Source of the DNA: Mesorhizobium sp. RMAD-H1
GTDB lineage: Bacteria; Pseudomonadota; Alphaproteobacteria; Rhizobiales; Rhizobiaceae
Assembly: GCF_014191375.1 (NCBI RefSeq)
Contig: NZ_JACHWN010000005.1
Location: forward strand, 248,001 to 312,000
DNA length: 64,000 nt
Reading direction: 5' to 3'
Part shown: in pieces, positions 1 to 8,002 of the stretch
How the letters are laid out: every line of letters starts with the position of its first letter
How positions within the stretch are numbered: the first letter of the stretch is position 1
Program-made: the position numbers and the translations under genes
The notes under the pieces: model-generated
What the model saw: only the letters and a program-made list of their open reading frames with translations
What the model was told of the DNA's origin: nothing
The model's database searches: none

Positions 1-1382
1 CGGACCGCACGGGCCACGCCATCCTGCACACGCTCTACGGCCAGAGCCTGAAGAACAACGCGCAGTTCTTCGTCGAATATTTCGCGCTCGACCTGATCAT
101 GACCGATGGGGTCTGCACGGGCGTCGTCGCGTGGAACCTCGACGATGGCACGATCCATCGCTTCGCCGCCAAGATGGTGGTGCTGGCGACGGGTGGTTAT
201 GGCCGCGCCTATTTCTCGGCGACGTCTGCACATACCTGCACCGGCGATGGCGGCGGCATGGCTGCGCGCGCGGGGCTGCCGCTGCAGGACATGGAGTTTG
301 TGCAGTTCCATCCGACCGGCATCTATGGCGCGGGCTGCCTCATCACCGAGGGTGCGCGCGGCGAGGGCGGCTATCTCGTCAACTCCGAGGGCGAGCGCTT
401 CATGGAGCGCTATGCGCCGTCGGCCAAGGACCTTGCCTCGCGCGACGTGGTTTCGCGCTGCATGACGCTTGAGATCCGCGAGGGACGCGGCGTCGGCAAG
501 AACAAGGATCATATCTACCTGCATCTCGACCATCTCGATCCGGCGGTGCTGCATGAGCGGCTGCCGGGCATTTCGGAATCGGCGAAGATCTTTGCCGGGG
601 TGGACCTCACCAAGGAGCCGATCCCGGTTCTGCCGACCGTCCACTACAATATGGGCGGCATCCCCACCAATTATTGGGGCGAGGTGCTGAACCCGACACC
701 TGAAGATCCGGACCGTGTGCAGCCCGGCCTGATGGCCGTGGGCGAGGCGGGCTGCGCCTCGGTGCATGGGGCCAACCGTCTCGGCTCCAACTCGCTGATC
801 GATCTCGTCGTGTTCGGACGCGCGGCGGCAATCCGCGCCGGGCAGGTCATCGACCGCAACGCCAAGATACCCGATATCAACGAGGAAGCGGTCGACAGGA
901 TCATGGATCGCTTCAACCGCCTCCGCTTCGCCGATGGCCATACGCCGACCGCGAAGCTGCGGGAGACGATGCAGCGCACCATGCAGGAGGACGCCGCCGT
1001 GTTCCGCACGTCGGAATCGCTTAAATCAGGCGTCGAGCGCATGGAGAAGCTCTGGCACGAACTGCCCGACATCAAGGTTTCCGACCGCTCGATGATCTGG
1101 AACTCCGATCTGGTGGAGACGCTGGAACTGGAGAACCTGATGATCAACGCGATGGCGACAGTCGTTTCGGCGGAGGCCCGCAAGGAGAGCCGCGGCGCGC
1201 ATGCGCATGAGGATTTCCCCGAGCGCGACGACGCCAACTGGCGCAAGCATACGCTGGCCTGGGTGGAGCCGGATGGGCTGGTCAAGCTCGGCTACCGTCC
1301 GGTGCATCTCGATCCGCTCGTTCCGGAATCGGAAGGCGGTATCAGCCTCGCCAAGATCGCGCCCAAGAAGCGCGTCTATTGA
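1..1382 (+). CDS. sdhA: Succinate dehydrogenase flavoprotein subunit (5' end outside window)
   Basis: Catalytic FAD subunit of complex II; oxidises succinate to fumarate on the cytoplasmic side of the inner membrane and passes electrons to SdhB. The frame is already open at base 3 and ends at TGA 1380-1382, giving about 459 residues, so roughly the first 150 residues (FAD-binding motif and flavinylation His) lie upstream. Visible are the substrate/capping region ([10 protein letters not shown]), [11 protein letters not shown] near the FAD site and the C-terminal [15 protein letters not shown] segment typical of SdhA/FrdA. sdhB follows after 15 bp. SdhA rather than fumarate reductase is inferred from the alphaproteobacterial-type SdhB; sdhC and sdhD would be upstream. 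Confidence 0.97.
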   Translation, partial: DRTGHAILHTLYGQSLKNNAQFFVEYFALDLIMTDGVCTGVVAWNLDDGTIHRFAAKMVVLATGGYGRAYFSATSAHTCTGDGGGMAARAGLPLQDMEFVQFHPTGIYGAGCLITEGARGEGGYLVNSEGERFMERYAPSAKDLASRDVVSRCMTLEIREGRGVGKNKDHIYLHLDHLDPAVLHERLPGISESAKIFAGVDLTKEPIPVLPTVHYNMGGIPTNYWGEVLNPTPEDPDRVQPGLMAVGEAGCASVHGANRLGSNSLIDLVVFGRAAAIRAGQVIDRNAKIPDINEEAVDRIMDRFNRLRFADGHTPTAKLRETMQRTMQEDAAVFRTSESLKSGVERMEKLWHELPDIKVSDRSMIWNSDLVETLELENLMINAMATVVSAEARKESRGAHAHEDFPERDDANWRKHTLAWVEPDGLVKLGYRPVHLDPLVPESEGGISLAKIAPKKRVY

Positions 1383-1397
1383 TAAAGGCATAGAGCA

Positions 1398-2177
1398 ATG
1401 GCCGAATTTACACTTCCTCAGAATTCCAAGATCAAGCCGGGCCATGTCTGGCCCCGGCCTGCGGGCAGCAATAATCTGACGGAATTCAAGATCTATCGCT
1501 GGTCGCCTGACGACGACGAAAACCCGCGCATGGACACCTATTACGTCGACCGCGACGATTGCGGGCCGATGGTGCTGGATGGGCTGCTCTGGATCAAGAA
1601 CAATGTCGATCCGACCCTGACGCTGCGCCGGTCCTGCCGCGAGGGTATTTGCGGCTCCTGCGCGATGAATATCGACGGCGCCAACACGCTCGCCTGCACC
1701 AAGGGCATGGACGAGATCAACGGCACGGTGAAGGTCTATCCGCTGCCGCATATGCCCGTCATCAAGGATCTGGTGCCGGACCTGACGGTGCCCTATGCAC
1801 AGCTCGCCTCGATCGATCCCTATCTCAAGACGGTTTCGCCCGAGCCGGCCAAGGAGTGGCTGCAAAGCCATGAGGACCGCGCGAAGCTGGACGGGCTCTA
1901 TGAGTGCATCCTATGCTTCTGCTGCCAGACCTCGTGCCCCAGCTATTGGTGGAATGGCGACCGCTATCTCGGCCCCGCCGTGCTCTTGCAGGCCTATCGC
2001 TGGCTGATCGACTCGCGCGACGAAGCGACGGGCGAGCGGCTCGACAATCTGGAAGACCCCTTCCGGCTCTACCGCTGCCACACCATCATGAACTGCGCCC
2101 AGACCTGCCCGAAGGGCTTGAACCCGGCCAAGGCGATCGCCGAGATCAAGAAGATGCTGGTGGAACGGCGGGTTTAA
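1398..2177 (+). CDS. sdhB: Succinate dehydrogenase iron-sulfur subunit
   Basis: Electron-transfer subunit of complex II linking FAD in SdhA to the quinone site. 259 residues, normal length. Three cysteine clusters are visible: [13 protein letters not shown]...C for the [2Fe-2S] centre, [12 protein letters not shown] and [17 protein letters not shown] for the [4Fe-4S] and [3Fe-4S] centres. The gene lies 15 bp downstream of sdhA and is certainly co-transcribed. It ends at 2177 and the next gene is unrelated, so the sdh operon ends here. Confidence 0.98.
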   Translation: MAEFTLPQNSKIKPGHVWPRPAGSNNLTEFKIYRWSPDDDENPRMDTYYVDRDDCGPMVLDGLLWIKNNVDPTLTLRRSCREGICGSCAMNIDGANTLACTKGMDEINGTVKVYPLPHMPVIKDLVPDLTVPYAQLASIDPYLKTVSPEPAKEWLQSHEDRAKLDGLYECILCFCCQTSCPSYWWNGDRYLGPAVLLQAYRWLIDSRDEATGERLDNLEDPFRLYRCHTIMNCAQTCPKGLNPAKAIAEIKKMLVERRV

Positions 2178-2254
2178 AACGCCTCCTTCACCATCCGCAG
2201 GAAATCATTGGACAAAAGCTGATGTTTTGACATGATTGCCTGAGGAGAAAACGG

Positions 2255-2626
2255 ATGCTCGATCATATCGGCTTCAATATTTCGGATATGAAGAGATCGC
2301 GGGCGTTCTATGACGCCGCGCTGCAACCGCTCGGTATCGCGCCGGTCATGGAGTTCGGAGATTGGGTCGGCTATGGCCGCAACGGCAAGCCGGAATTCTG
2401 GATCGGCGCCCAGAAAGGCGCGCGCCTGCAAGGCGTGCTGCATGTCGCCTTTTCCGCCGGCACGCGCGCCGAGGTGGACCGGTTCTATGAGGCAGCGCTC
2501 GCGGCGGGCGGGCACGACAATGGCGCGCCCGGTATCCGCGAACATTACCATCCCGATTATTACGGCGCTTTCGTCATCGACCCTGATGGCCACAATATCG
2601 AGGCCGTCTGCCACCTTCCGGAGTAG
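2255..2626 (+). CDS. VOC (glyoxalase/bleomycin-resistance fold) family protein
   Basis: 123-residue single-domain vicinal-oxygen-chelate protein. The N-terminus (MLDHIGFNISDMKRSRAFYD) gives the first beta-alpha-beta module with a metal-ligand His at residue 4, and the C-terminal DPDGHNIEAVCH carries the usual Glu ligand. A TGAGGAG sequence 8-14 bp upstream supports ATG 2255. The substrate cannot be told from sequence; this subfamily is annotated as glyoxalase-like and is not classical lactoylglutathione lyase. A 10-bp stem hairpin overlaps its stop codon. It is convergent with the OsmC gene. Confidence 0.85.
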   Translation: MLDHIGFNISDMKRSRAFYDAALQPLGIAPVMEFGDWVGYGRNGKPEFWIGAQKGARLQGVLHVAFSAGTRAEVDRFYEAALAAGGHDNGAPGIREHYHPDYYGAFVIDPDGHNIEAVCHLPE

Positions 2627-2638
2627 GGCTCCGGAAGG
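2614..2638. terminator. Hairpin spanning the VOC stop codon
   Basis: CCTTCCGGAG (2614-2623), loop TAGGG, CTCCGGAAGG (2629-2638): a perfect 10-bp stem whose loop begins with the stop codon. It lies between two convergent genes. There is no T-tract on either side, so it is a weak terminator or mRNA 3'-end stabiliser rather than a classical intrinsic terminator. Confidence 0.5.
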
Positions 2639-2654
2639 GTGAAGGCCGGAACGC

Positions 2655-3092
2655 TCAGCCGAGTCTTGCGTCGAGGGTGATTTCGATCGCGCCGAGCGCC
2701 TTGGAAAGCGGGCAGGCTTCCTTGGCCTGGTTTGCGAATTTGCGGAAATCATCCTCGCTGATGCCGGGCACGGCGCCGACCAGCGTAATCGCGCTTTTCG
2801 TGATCTCGAAACCGCCGCCGGAGGCGGGATTGATGCTCACCGCCGCCGTCGCCTCCAGTTTTTCCGCCGGGGTGCCGTTTTCGGCAAGGAAATGCGAAAG
2901 CTGCATGGCGAAACAGCCGGCATGAGCGGCGGCAAGCAGCTCTTCCGGATTGGTTCCCGACTTGCCGTTTTCATCCTCGAAACGCGCTTTGAAATTATAG
3001 GGCAACTCCCGCAAGGCGCCGCTTTGCGTATCGAGCGTGCCCGAGCCGTCCTTGAGACCGCCCTTCCAGATTGCCATTGCCTTCCTGTCCAT
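2655..3092 (-). CDS. OsmC/Ohr family peroxiredoxin-like protein
   Basis: 145-residue OsmC-family protein; the family reduces organic hydroperoxides with two redox cysteines. Both are present: AAAHAGCFAMQLSHF in the middle and EACPLSKALG near the C-terminus. The N-terminal MAIWKGGLKDGSG is typical of the OsmC rather than the Ohr branch. Two starts are possible: ATG 3092, preceded by AAAGGAGA at good spacing, or ATG 3077 (MAIWKGG), preceded by AGGAAGG. I give the longer one; the shorter matches the usual family N-terminus. It is a single-gene unit facing the VOC gene. Confidence 0.9.
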   Translation of the reverse strand: MDRKAMAIWKGGLKDGSGTLDTQSGALRELPYNFKARFEDENGKSGTNPEELLAAAHAGCFAMQLSHFLAENGTPAEKLEATAAVSINPASGGGFEITKSAITLVGAVPGISEDDFRKFANQAKEACPLSKALGAIEITLDARLG

Positions 3093-3176
3093 CTGCCGTC
3101 TCCTTTACATGAGAAAAGTTGCACTTTTGAGCACACCAACTGCCCCCAAAGCGTCATATGCGCGGAGGCTTCTGGA

Positions 3177-4433
3177 TCAGATGGCCTCGCCCTGCAGAAG
3201 GCGCGGCGTGTTTCTCGTCAGCCCCGATGCCTGGCGGATGAAGAACTGCTTCATTCTCGGCATCCGGTCGACAAGGCCGAGGCCGATGTCGCGGATGGCG
3301 CGAACCGGCGTGATGTCGTTGGAAAACAGCCGGTTGAGGAGATCCGTGGTGACACCCATCTGCACCGTGTCGAAGCGCCGCCAGGCCTGATAGCGTTCGA
3401 GCGCGGCAAGCGAACCGATGTCGAGGCCGAGCCGGTCCGTCTCGACGATCACCTCGGCAAGAGCGGCCGCGTCGCGAAAGCCGAGATTGAGACCCTGACC
3501 GGCGATCGGATGGATGCCGTGGGCGGCATCGCCCACCAGCGCGAAGCGCGGCTTGACGAATTCACGCACCAGCATCAGCCCCAGCGGAAAGGCGCGGCGC
3601 GGGCCTTCCACCTTGATCTGGCCGAGCCTGTGGCCGAAGCGCTGCTCCAGATCCGCCTCGAACAGGAAATCGTCCTGCTTGACGATGCGCTCGGCATCCC
3701 GCGTGCGCTCGGTCCAGACGAGAGAGGAGCGGTTGCCCTTGAGCGGCAGGGTGGCGAAGGGCCCGGCCGGCAGGAAGTGCTCCTCCGCGCGGCCGTTGTG
3801 CGGGCGCTCGTGGTGGACGGTACAGACGATGCCGGACTGGCCGTAATCCCATTGCACCGTCTTGATCCCGGCGCGATCGCGCAGCCTGGAGCGGACGCCG
3901 TCGGCGGCGACAAGCAGCCGCGCCTCGAAGACGAGCCCGTCGCTCAAATGCACCGCGACGGTGTTGGCGCCTACGTCGAAGCTGTCGACCCCGACGCCTT
4001 CGATGATCTCCACCCCAAGCTCCCCGGCTTTCGCGTGGAGCGCTGCGTTGAGCGTCCTGTTCTCGATCATATGGGCAAAGGGCTCGCCCGGCACCACTTC
4101 GCCGTCGAAGGTGAGGAAGACGGGGCGGACGGGGTCGGAGGTGCGCGAATCGGTCACGATCATCTCGTTGATCGGCTGCGCCTCGGGGAGAATGGGCTGC
4201 CAGCAGCCCAGCCGGTTGAGCATGCGCGCGGCGGCGGCGGCAATGGCCGAGGCGCGCGGATCCTTTTTCCAGCTTCCGGGGGGCGAGGCATCGATGACGA
4301 GGACGCGCAGATGCATCGCCGCAGCCTTGACCGCCACCGCGGTGGCCAGGCCGACATAGCCGCCGCCGGCGACCAGGACGTCGATCGGGGGGGCATCGCT
4401 CGTGGCAGTGTGGTCGGAGGTTTGGCCGGTCAT
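3177..4433 (-). CDS. UbiH/UbiF/COQ6-family FAD-dependent hydroxylase
   Basis: 418-residue class A flavin monooxygenase of the ubiquinone-hydroxylase group, which hydroxylates the quinone ring using NAD(P)H and O2. Visible: N-terminal dinucleotide-binding VLVAGGGYVGLATA, the central ADGVRSRLRD (DG motif), and the C-terminal FAD motif GDAAHGIHPIAGQGLNLG, which is diagnostic for UbiH/VisC proteins. The C-terminus extends past the motif as in family members. Alphaproteobacteria often use one or two enzymes with broadened regioselectivity, so the ring position hydroxylated is not assigned. It is divergent from tesB across 246 bp in which I see no further gene. Confidence 0.9.
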   Translation of the reverse strand: MTGQTSDHTATSDAPPIDVLVAGGGYVGLATAVAVKAAAMHLRVLVIDASPPGSWKKDPRASAIAAAAARMLNRLGCWQPILPEAQPINEMIVTDSRTSDPVRPVFLTFDGEVVPGEPFAHMIENRTLNAALHAKAGELGVEIIEGVGVDSFDVGANTVAVHLSDGLVFEARLLVAADGVRSRLRDRAGIKTVQWDYGQSGIVCTVHHERPHNGRAEEHFLPAGPFATLPLKGNRSSLVWTERTRDAERIVKQDDFLFEADLEQRFGHRLGQIKVEGPRRAFPLGLMLVREFVKPRFALVGDAAHGIHPIAGQGLNLGFRDAAALAEVIVETDRLGLDIGSLAALERYQAWRRFDTVQMGVTTDLLNRLFSNDITPVRAIRDIGLGLVDRMPRMKQFFIRQASGLTRNTPRLLQGEAI

Positions 4434-4679
4434 CGCTTCATTCCTTCCCTGCTGCTGAAGGGATTGTCATCGGGCCCGGGATTTTTTTCAAGCCGTCGAG
4501 TGAACATATATGCGTGCATGATCCCATCCGGAACGTCTGTCAATGTCCGCGATTTCCATGTCATTTCTTTGTCTTGCCGCCATTGGTCGTTAACCCCTGC
4601 GCCCTCGCCGCCTTGACATGGCATGCCGTTCCTGTTGAAGCGGAATGAAGGCAAAACTTGCTTTGGAGGCAGGCGATCC

Positions 4680-5549
4680 ATGTCCGAAGCCATGAAGGAG
4701 CTTCTGTCCATTCTCGACCTCGAGACGCTGGAGCACAATCTGTTCCGTGGTCGCAGTCCGCAGGTGGGCTGGCAGCGGGTGTTCGGCGGGCAGGTCATCG
4801 GGCAGGCACTGGTCGCGGCGCAGCGCACCGTGGAAAAGGAAAGGCATGTGCATTCGCTGCACGCCTATTTCATGCGTCCCGGCGATCCCGCCGTACCCAT
4901 CATCTACGAGGTGGATCGCATCCGCGACGGATCGAGCTTCACCACGCGCCGCATCGTCGCCGTCCAGCATGGCCACGCGATCTTCTCGCTTTCCTGCTCC
5001 TTCCAGGTGGAAGAGGACGGGCTTTCCCATCAAAAGCCGATGCCGGAGGACGTGCCGCCGCCGGAAAAGCTAATGAGCGACCGGCAATTGAAGGAGCAAT
5101 ATCTCCACCTGGCGCCGGAAAACGTGCGCAAATACTGGGAGCGCGACCGGCCGATCGAGATGAAGCCGGTATCCCTCACCCATTATTTTTCGCGTGACAA
5201 GCTGCCGCCGAAGCAGGACGTCTGGATACGCGCCACCGGCCCGGTGCCGGACGACCGTGCCATCCAGGCGGCGGTGCTCGCCTATATCTCCGACATGACG
5301 CTGCTCGACACGTCGCTTTACGCCCATGGGCGCTCGATTTTCGACCGCGACCTGCAGGTCGCCAGCCTCGACCATGCCATGTGGTTCCACCATCCCTGCA
5401 GGCTCGACGACTGGCTGCTCTACACGCAGGATTCCCCAAGCGCGGCGGGCGCCCGCGGCTTCAATCGCGGGTCGATCTACACCCGGGAGGGAATCCTTAT
5501 CGCGTCGGTCGCTCAGGAAGGGCTGATCCGGGTGCGGGAGACTGATTAA
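4680..5549 (+). CDS. tesB: Acyl-CoA thioesterase II
   Basis: 289-residue double hot-dog thioesterase that hydrolyses acyl-CoA to free fatty acid and CoA. Family motifs include the N-terminal GQVIGQALVAAQRTV region, YISDMTLLDTSL with the catalytic Asp, LDHAMWFHHP, and the C-terminal Gln in SVAQEGLIR. ATG 4680 is chosen because GGAGG lies 10 bp upstream; the frame stays open to 4623 without a comparable site. It precedes glnK-amtB. In enterobacteria tesB is also next to glnK-amtB, so the association is old, though its reason is unknown. Confidence 0.95.
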   Translation: MSEAMKELLSILDLETLEHNLFRGRSPQVGWQRVFGGQVIGQALVAAQRTVEKERHVHSLHAYFMRPGDPAVPIIYEVDRIRDGSSFTTRRIVAVQHGHAIFSLSCSFQVEEDGLSHQKPMPEDVPPPEKLMSDRQLKEQYLHLAPENVRKYWERDRPIEMKPVSLTHYFSRDKLPPKQDVWIRATGPVPDDRAIQAAVLAYISDMTLLDTSLYAHGRSIFDRDLQVASLDHAMWFHHPCRLDDWLLYTQDSPSAAGARGFNRGSIYTREGILIASVAQEGLIRVRETD

Positions 5550-5672
5550 ATAAACGCCATCTGGCAGATGCCGGAAATATTGTGATCAGATTTTAGGCAT
5601 TCCGCAATCGCGACATCGGAGCTGCCGAAGAATTATGTCGTCTATTCAAGGCGGTATGTGGTATTTTTGGTT

Positions 5673-6113
<441 letters not shown>

Positions 6114-6136
6114 GGGAAGCCGCAGCCGTGCTTCCC
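6114..6136 (+). terminator. Hairpin just after glnK
   Basis: GGGAAGC (6114-6120), a 9-nt loop, GCTTCCC (6130-6136), starting one base after the stop codon. It lacks a T-tract, so it may only attenuate read-through from glnK into amtB or protect the glnK mRNA 3' end. Confidence 0.45.
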
Positions 6137-6180
6137 AACGCCGTCGCCTGCTCACCGGGCGGCATCGGGGCCTTCCGGTA

Positions 6181-6231
6181 TTTGCTTAAAGGGCCGGCAT
6201 AATTTGCGATAGTGCCTGTTTTTTAAGCAAA
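6181..6231. promoter_or_regulatory. Perfect 10-bp inverted repeat upstream of the amtB promoter
   Basis: TTTGCTTAAA (6181-6190) and TTTAAGCAAA (6222-6231) are exact reverse complements, 41 bp apart centre to centre. They lie 83-133 bp upstream of the amtB sigma-54 site, where enhancer-binding activators usually bind. The sequence does not resemble the GC-rich NtrC dyad. The 31-bp loop argues against a terminator. Confidence 0.5.
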
Positions 6232-6313
6232 GCGTTGAAGCGAAGCACTGAACCCCATCGATCGGAAACAAATAAATCAGCCTTTACAGCCGGTTAAGCG
6301 CCATTGGGAGAAT

Positions 6314-6329
6314 TGGCACGGAACTTGGT
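6314..6329 (+). promoter_or_regulatory. Sigma-54 promoter of amtB
   Basis: TGGCACGGAACTTGGT matches the sigma-54 consensus with a perfect -24 element TGGCACG and a -12 of TTGG instead of TTGC; spacing is correct (10 bp between the two doublets). It is 70 bp upstream of the amtB ATG. Together with the glnK site it makes two sigma-54 promoters within 650 bp. Confidence 0.75.
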
Positions 6330-6398
6330 TATGGGGCATTGGGCCGGGACTCGTGACGCAAACTCGCGTTTGAAGCCGGTGTTCGACGGAGATTTTTG

Positions 6399-7700
6399 AT
6401 GTTCACACTGAATAGACATATGCGTGCCGCTGTCGGCTCGCTTTCCCTCCTGGGCGCTTTCGCCGGGTCGGCAATAGCGCAGGATGCAGCGCCTGCCGCT
6501 CCCGCTTTCGACACCGGCGACACGGCATGGATGCTGACATCGTCCGCACTGGTGCTGCTGATGACCATTCCGGGGCTGGCGCTTTTCTATGGCGGCATGG
6601 TCCGCAAGAAGAACGTGCTTTCCACCGTCATGCAGAGCTTCGCCATCTGCTGCCTCATGAGCATCCTCTGGATGGTGGCCGGCTATTCGCTGGCCTTCAC
6701 CGACGGCGGCTCGTTCAACGCCTATCTGGGCGGGCTCAGCAAGACTTTCCTCTCGGGCATCGACATGAACTCGGCGACGGGCACGATCCCGGAATATCTG
6801 TTCGTGATGTTCCAGATGACCTTCGCGATCATCACGCCCGCGCTGATCGCCGGCGCATTCGCCGAACGCATGAAATTCTCGGCAATGCTTCTGTTCATGG
6901 CCATCTGGCTCATCGTGGTCTACGTACCGGTGGCGCACTGGGTCTGGGGCGGCGGCTTCCTCGCTTCGGATGGCGTGCTTGATTTCGCCGGCGGCACTGT
7001 TGTCCACATCAATGCCGGTATTGCGGGCCTCGTCGCCGCGCTCATCATCGGCAAGCGCGAAGGCTATGGGCAGGTCAACATGGCGCCACACAATCTGGTG
7101 CTTTCGGTCATCGGCGCTTCGCTGCTGTGGGTCGGCTGGTTCGGCTTCAACGCCGGCTCGGCGGTGGGCTCCAACGCGCTTGCCAGCGTCGCCATGCTGA
7201 ACACGCAGGTCGCCACCGCCGGCGCCGCCCTGGCCTGGATGTTCGCGGAATGGATCGTCGCCAAGAAGCCGAGCGTCCTCGGCATCATCTCGGGCGCGGT
7301 CGCCGGCCTCGTCGCGGTGACGCCCGCCGCCGGCTTTGTCAATCCGACCGGCGCGCTGATCATCGGCCTCATCGCCGGCGTGGTCTGCTATATCGCCGCC
7401 GTCAAGGTGAAGCATGCGCTCGGCTATGACGATTCGCTCGATGCTTTCGGCGTTCACGGTGTCGGCGGCATTGTCGGCGCGGTCCTGACCGGCGTGTTCG
7501 CCGATCCGGCGATCAACCAGGCGGGTGCGAATGCCTCGGTCGGCACGCAGATCTATGGCGTCATCTTCACCATTATCTACTCGGCCATCGCCACGGCGAT
7601 CATCCTCTATATCGTCAAGGCGCTTGTCGGTCTTCGCCCGACCAAGCAGGAAGAAATCGAAGGTCTCGATATCAACCTGCATGGCGAAACCGTCCAATAA
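6399..7700 (+). CDS. amtB: Ammonium transporter
   Basis: 433-residue Amt/MEP/Rh channel of the inner membrane, with eleven TM helices expected. It has a cleavable signal peptide (hydrophobic to about residue 27, ending GSAIAQ), as E. coli AmtB does. The twin pore histidines are in GGTVVHINAGIAG and AFGVHGVGGI. ATG 6399 is preceded by CGGAGA at 6 bp; a TTG one codon earlier is not needed. GlnK from the neighbouring gene should gate it. A strong terminator follows at 7764-7788. Confidence 0.97.
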   Translation: MFTLNRHMRAAVGSLSLLGAFAGSAIAQDAAPAAPAFDTGDTAWMLTSSALVLLMTIPGLALFYGGMVRKKNVLSTVMQSFAICCLMSILWMVAGYSLAFTDGGSFNAYLGGLSKTFLSGIDMNSATGTIPEYLFVMFQMTFAIITPALIAGAFAERMKFSAMLLFMAIWLIVVYVPVAHWVWGGGFLASDGVLDFAGGTVVHINAGIAGLVAALIIGKREGYGQVNMAPHNLVLSVIGASLLWVGWFGFNAGSAVGSNALASVAMLNTQVATAGAALAWMFAEWIVAKKPSVLGIISGAVAGLVAVTPAAGFVNPTGALIIGLIAGVVCYIAAVKVKHALGYDDSLDAFGVHGVGGIVGAVLTGVFADPAINQAGANASVGTQIYGVIFTIIYSAIATAIILYIVKALVGLRPTKQEEIEGLDINLHGETVQ

Positions 7701-7710
7701 TATCCGCGGC

Positions 7711-7745
7711 GCGGGGCGGACAGAGACCCGTCGGTCCGGCCCCGC
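7711..7745 (+). terminator. GC-rich stem-loop after amtB
   Basis: GCGGGGC (7711-7717) pairs with the GC-rich arm at 7738-7745, with an inner GGAC/GTCC pairing. It begins 11 bp after the amtB stop and precedes the stronger terminator at 7764. No T-tract; possibly a 3'-end stabiliser. Confidence 0.4.
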
Positions 7746-7763
7746 TCCGGATATCCAATGTGC

Positions 7764-7795
7764 AAAGGCCCGGGAAACCGGGCCTTTTCTGTTAT
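7764..7795 (+). terminator. Intrinsic terminator of the glnK-amtB unit
   Basis: AAAGGCCCGG (7764-7773), GAAA tetraloop, CCGGGCCTTT (7778-7787), then TCTGTTATT. A perfect 10-bp stem with a GNRA loop and T-rich tail. Confidence 0.85.
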
Positions 7796-7827
7796 TCAGG
7801 CATGTGGCCGATGCTCAATCGGCATGG

Positions 7828-7843
7828 TTAATGCCGTCTTAAC
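7828..7843 (+). promoter_or_regulatory. CtrA box upstream of ftsK
   Basis: TTAATGCCGTCTTAAC is an exact match to the CtrA consensus TTAA-N7-TTAAC. It lies 160 bp upstream of the chosen ftsK start. CtrA is the cell-cycle master regulator of alphaproteobacteria. The match is seen; the regulation is inferred. Confidence 0.7.
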
Positions 7844-8002
7844 CATCCGTCCTCTAGGATCGGCCCCGATTCCGTCTTTCCAGAGGCATTCCCATGGGGC
7901 CTTCGGAAGATGCGGAGCAGCAGGCGACACGGCACGATCCCGAAAAGTTGCGGACTTTTCGGACAAGATCATGCGGAACACAGAGCATTCGGGAAAAGCT
8001 TC

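Larger units (their letters stand above)
7701..8002 (+). other. Intergenic region amtB-ftsK
   Basis: 302 bp holding the two stem-loops after amtB, then a CtrA box at 7828-7843. The rest, 7844-8002, could be the ftsK leader or, if an earlier start is used, the first codons of ftsK. No RNA gene seen. Confidence 0.6.

Noticed and set aside
2892-4616. 574-codon open frame on the plus strand antisense to the UbiH gene
   Set aside because: Low-complexity, His/Arg/Gly-rich translation with no domain; the minus-strand gene has clear FAD motifs. Typical shadow of high-GC DNA.
6294-7697. 467-codon minus-strand frame opposite amtB
   Set aside because: Asp/Arg/His-rich, no recognisable fold; amtB on the plus strand is certain.
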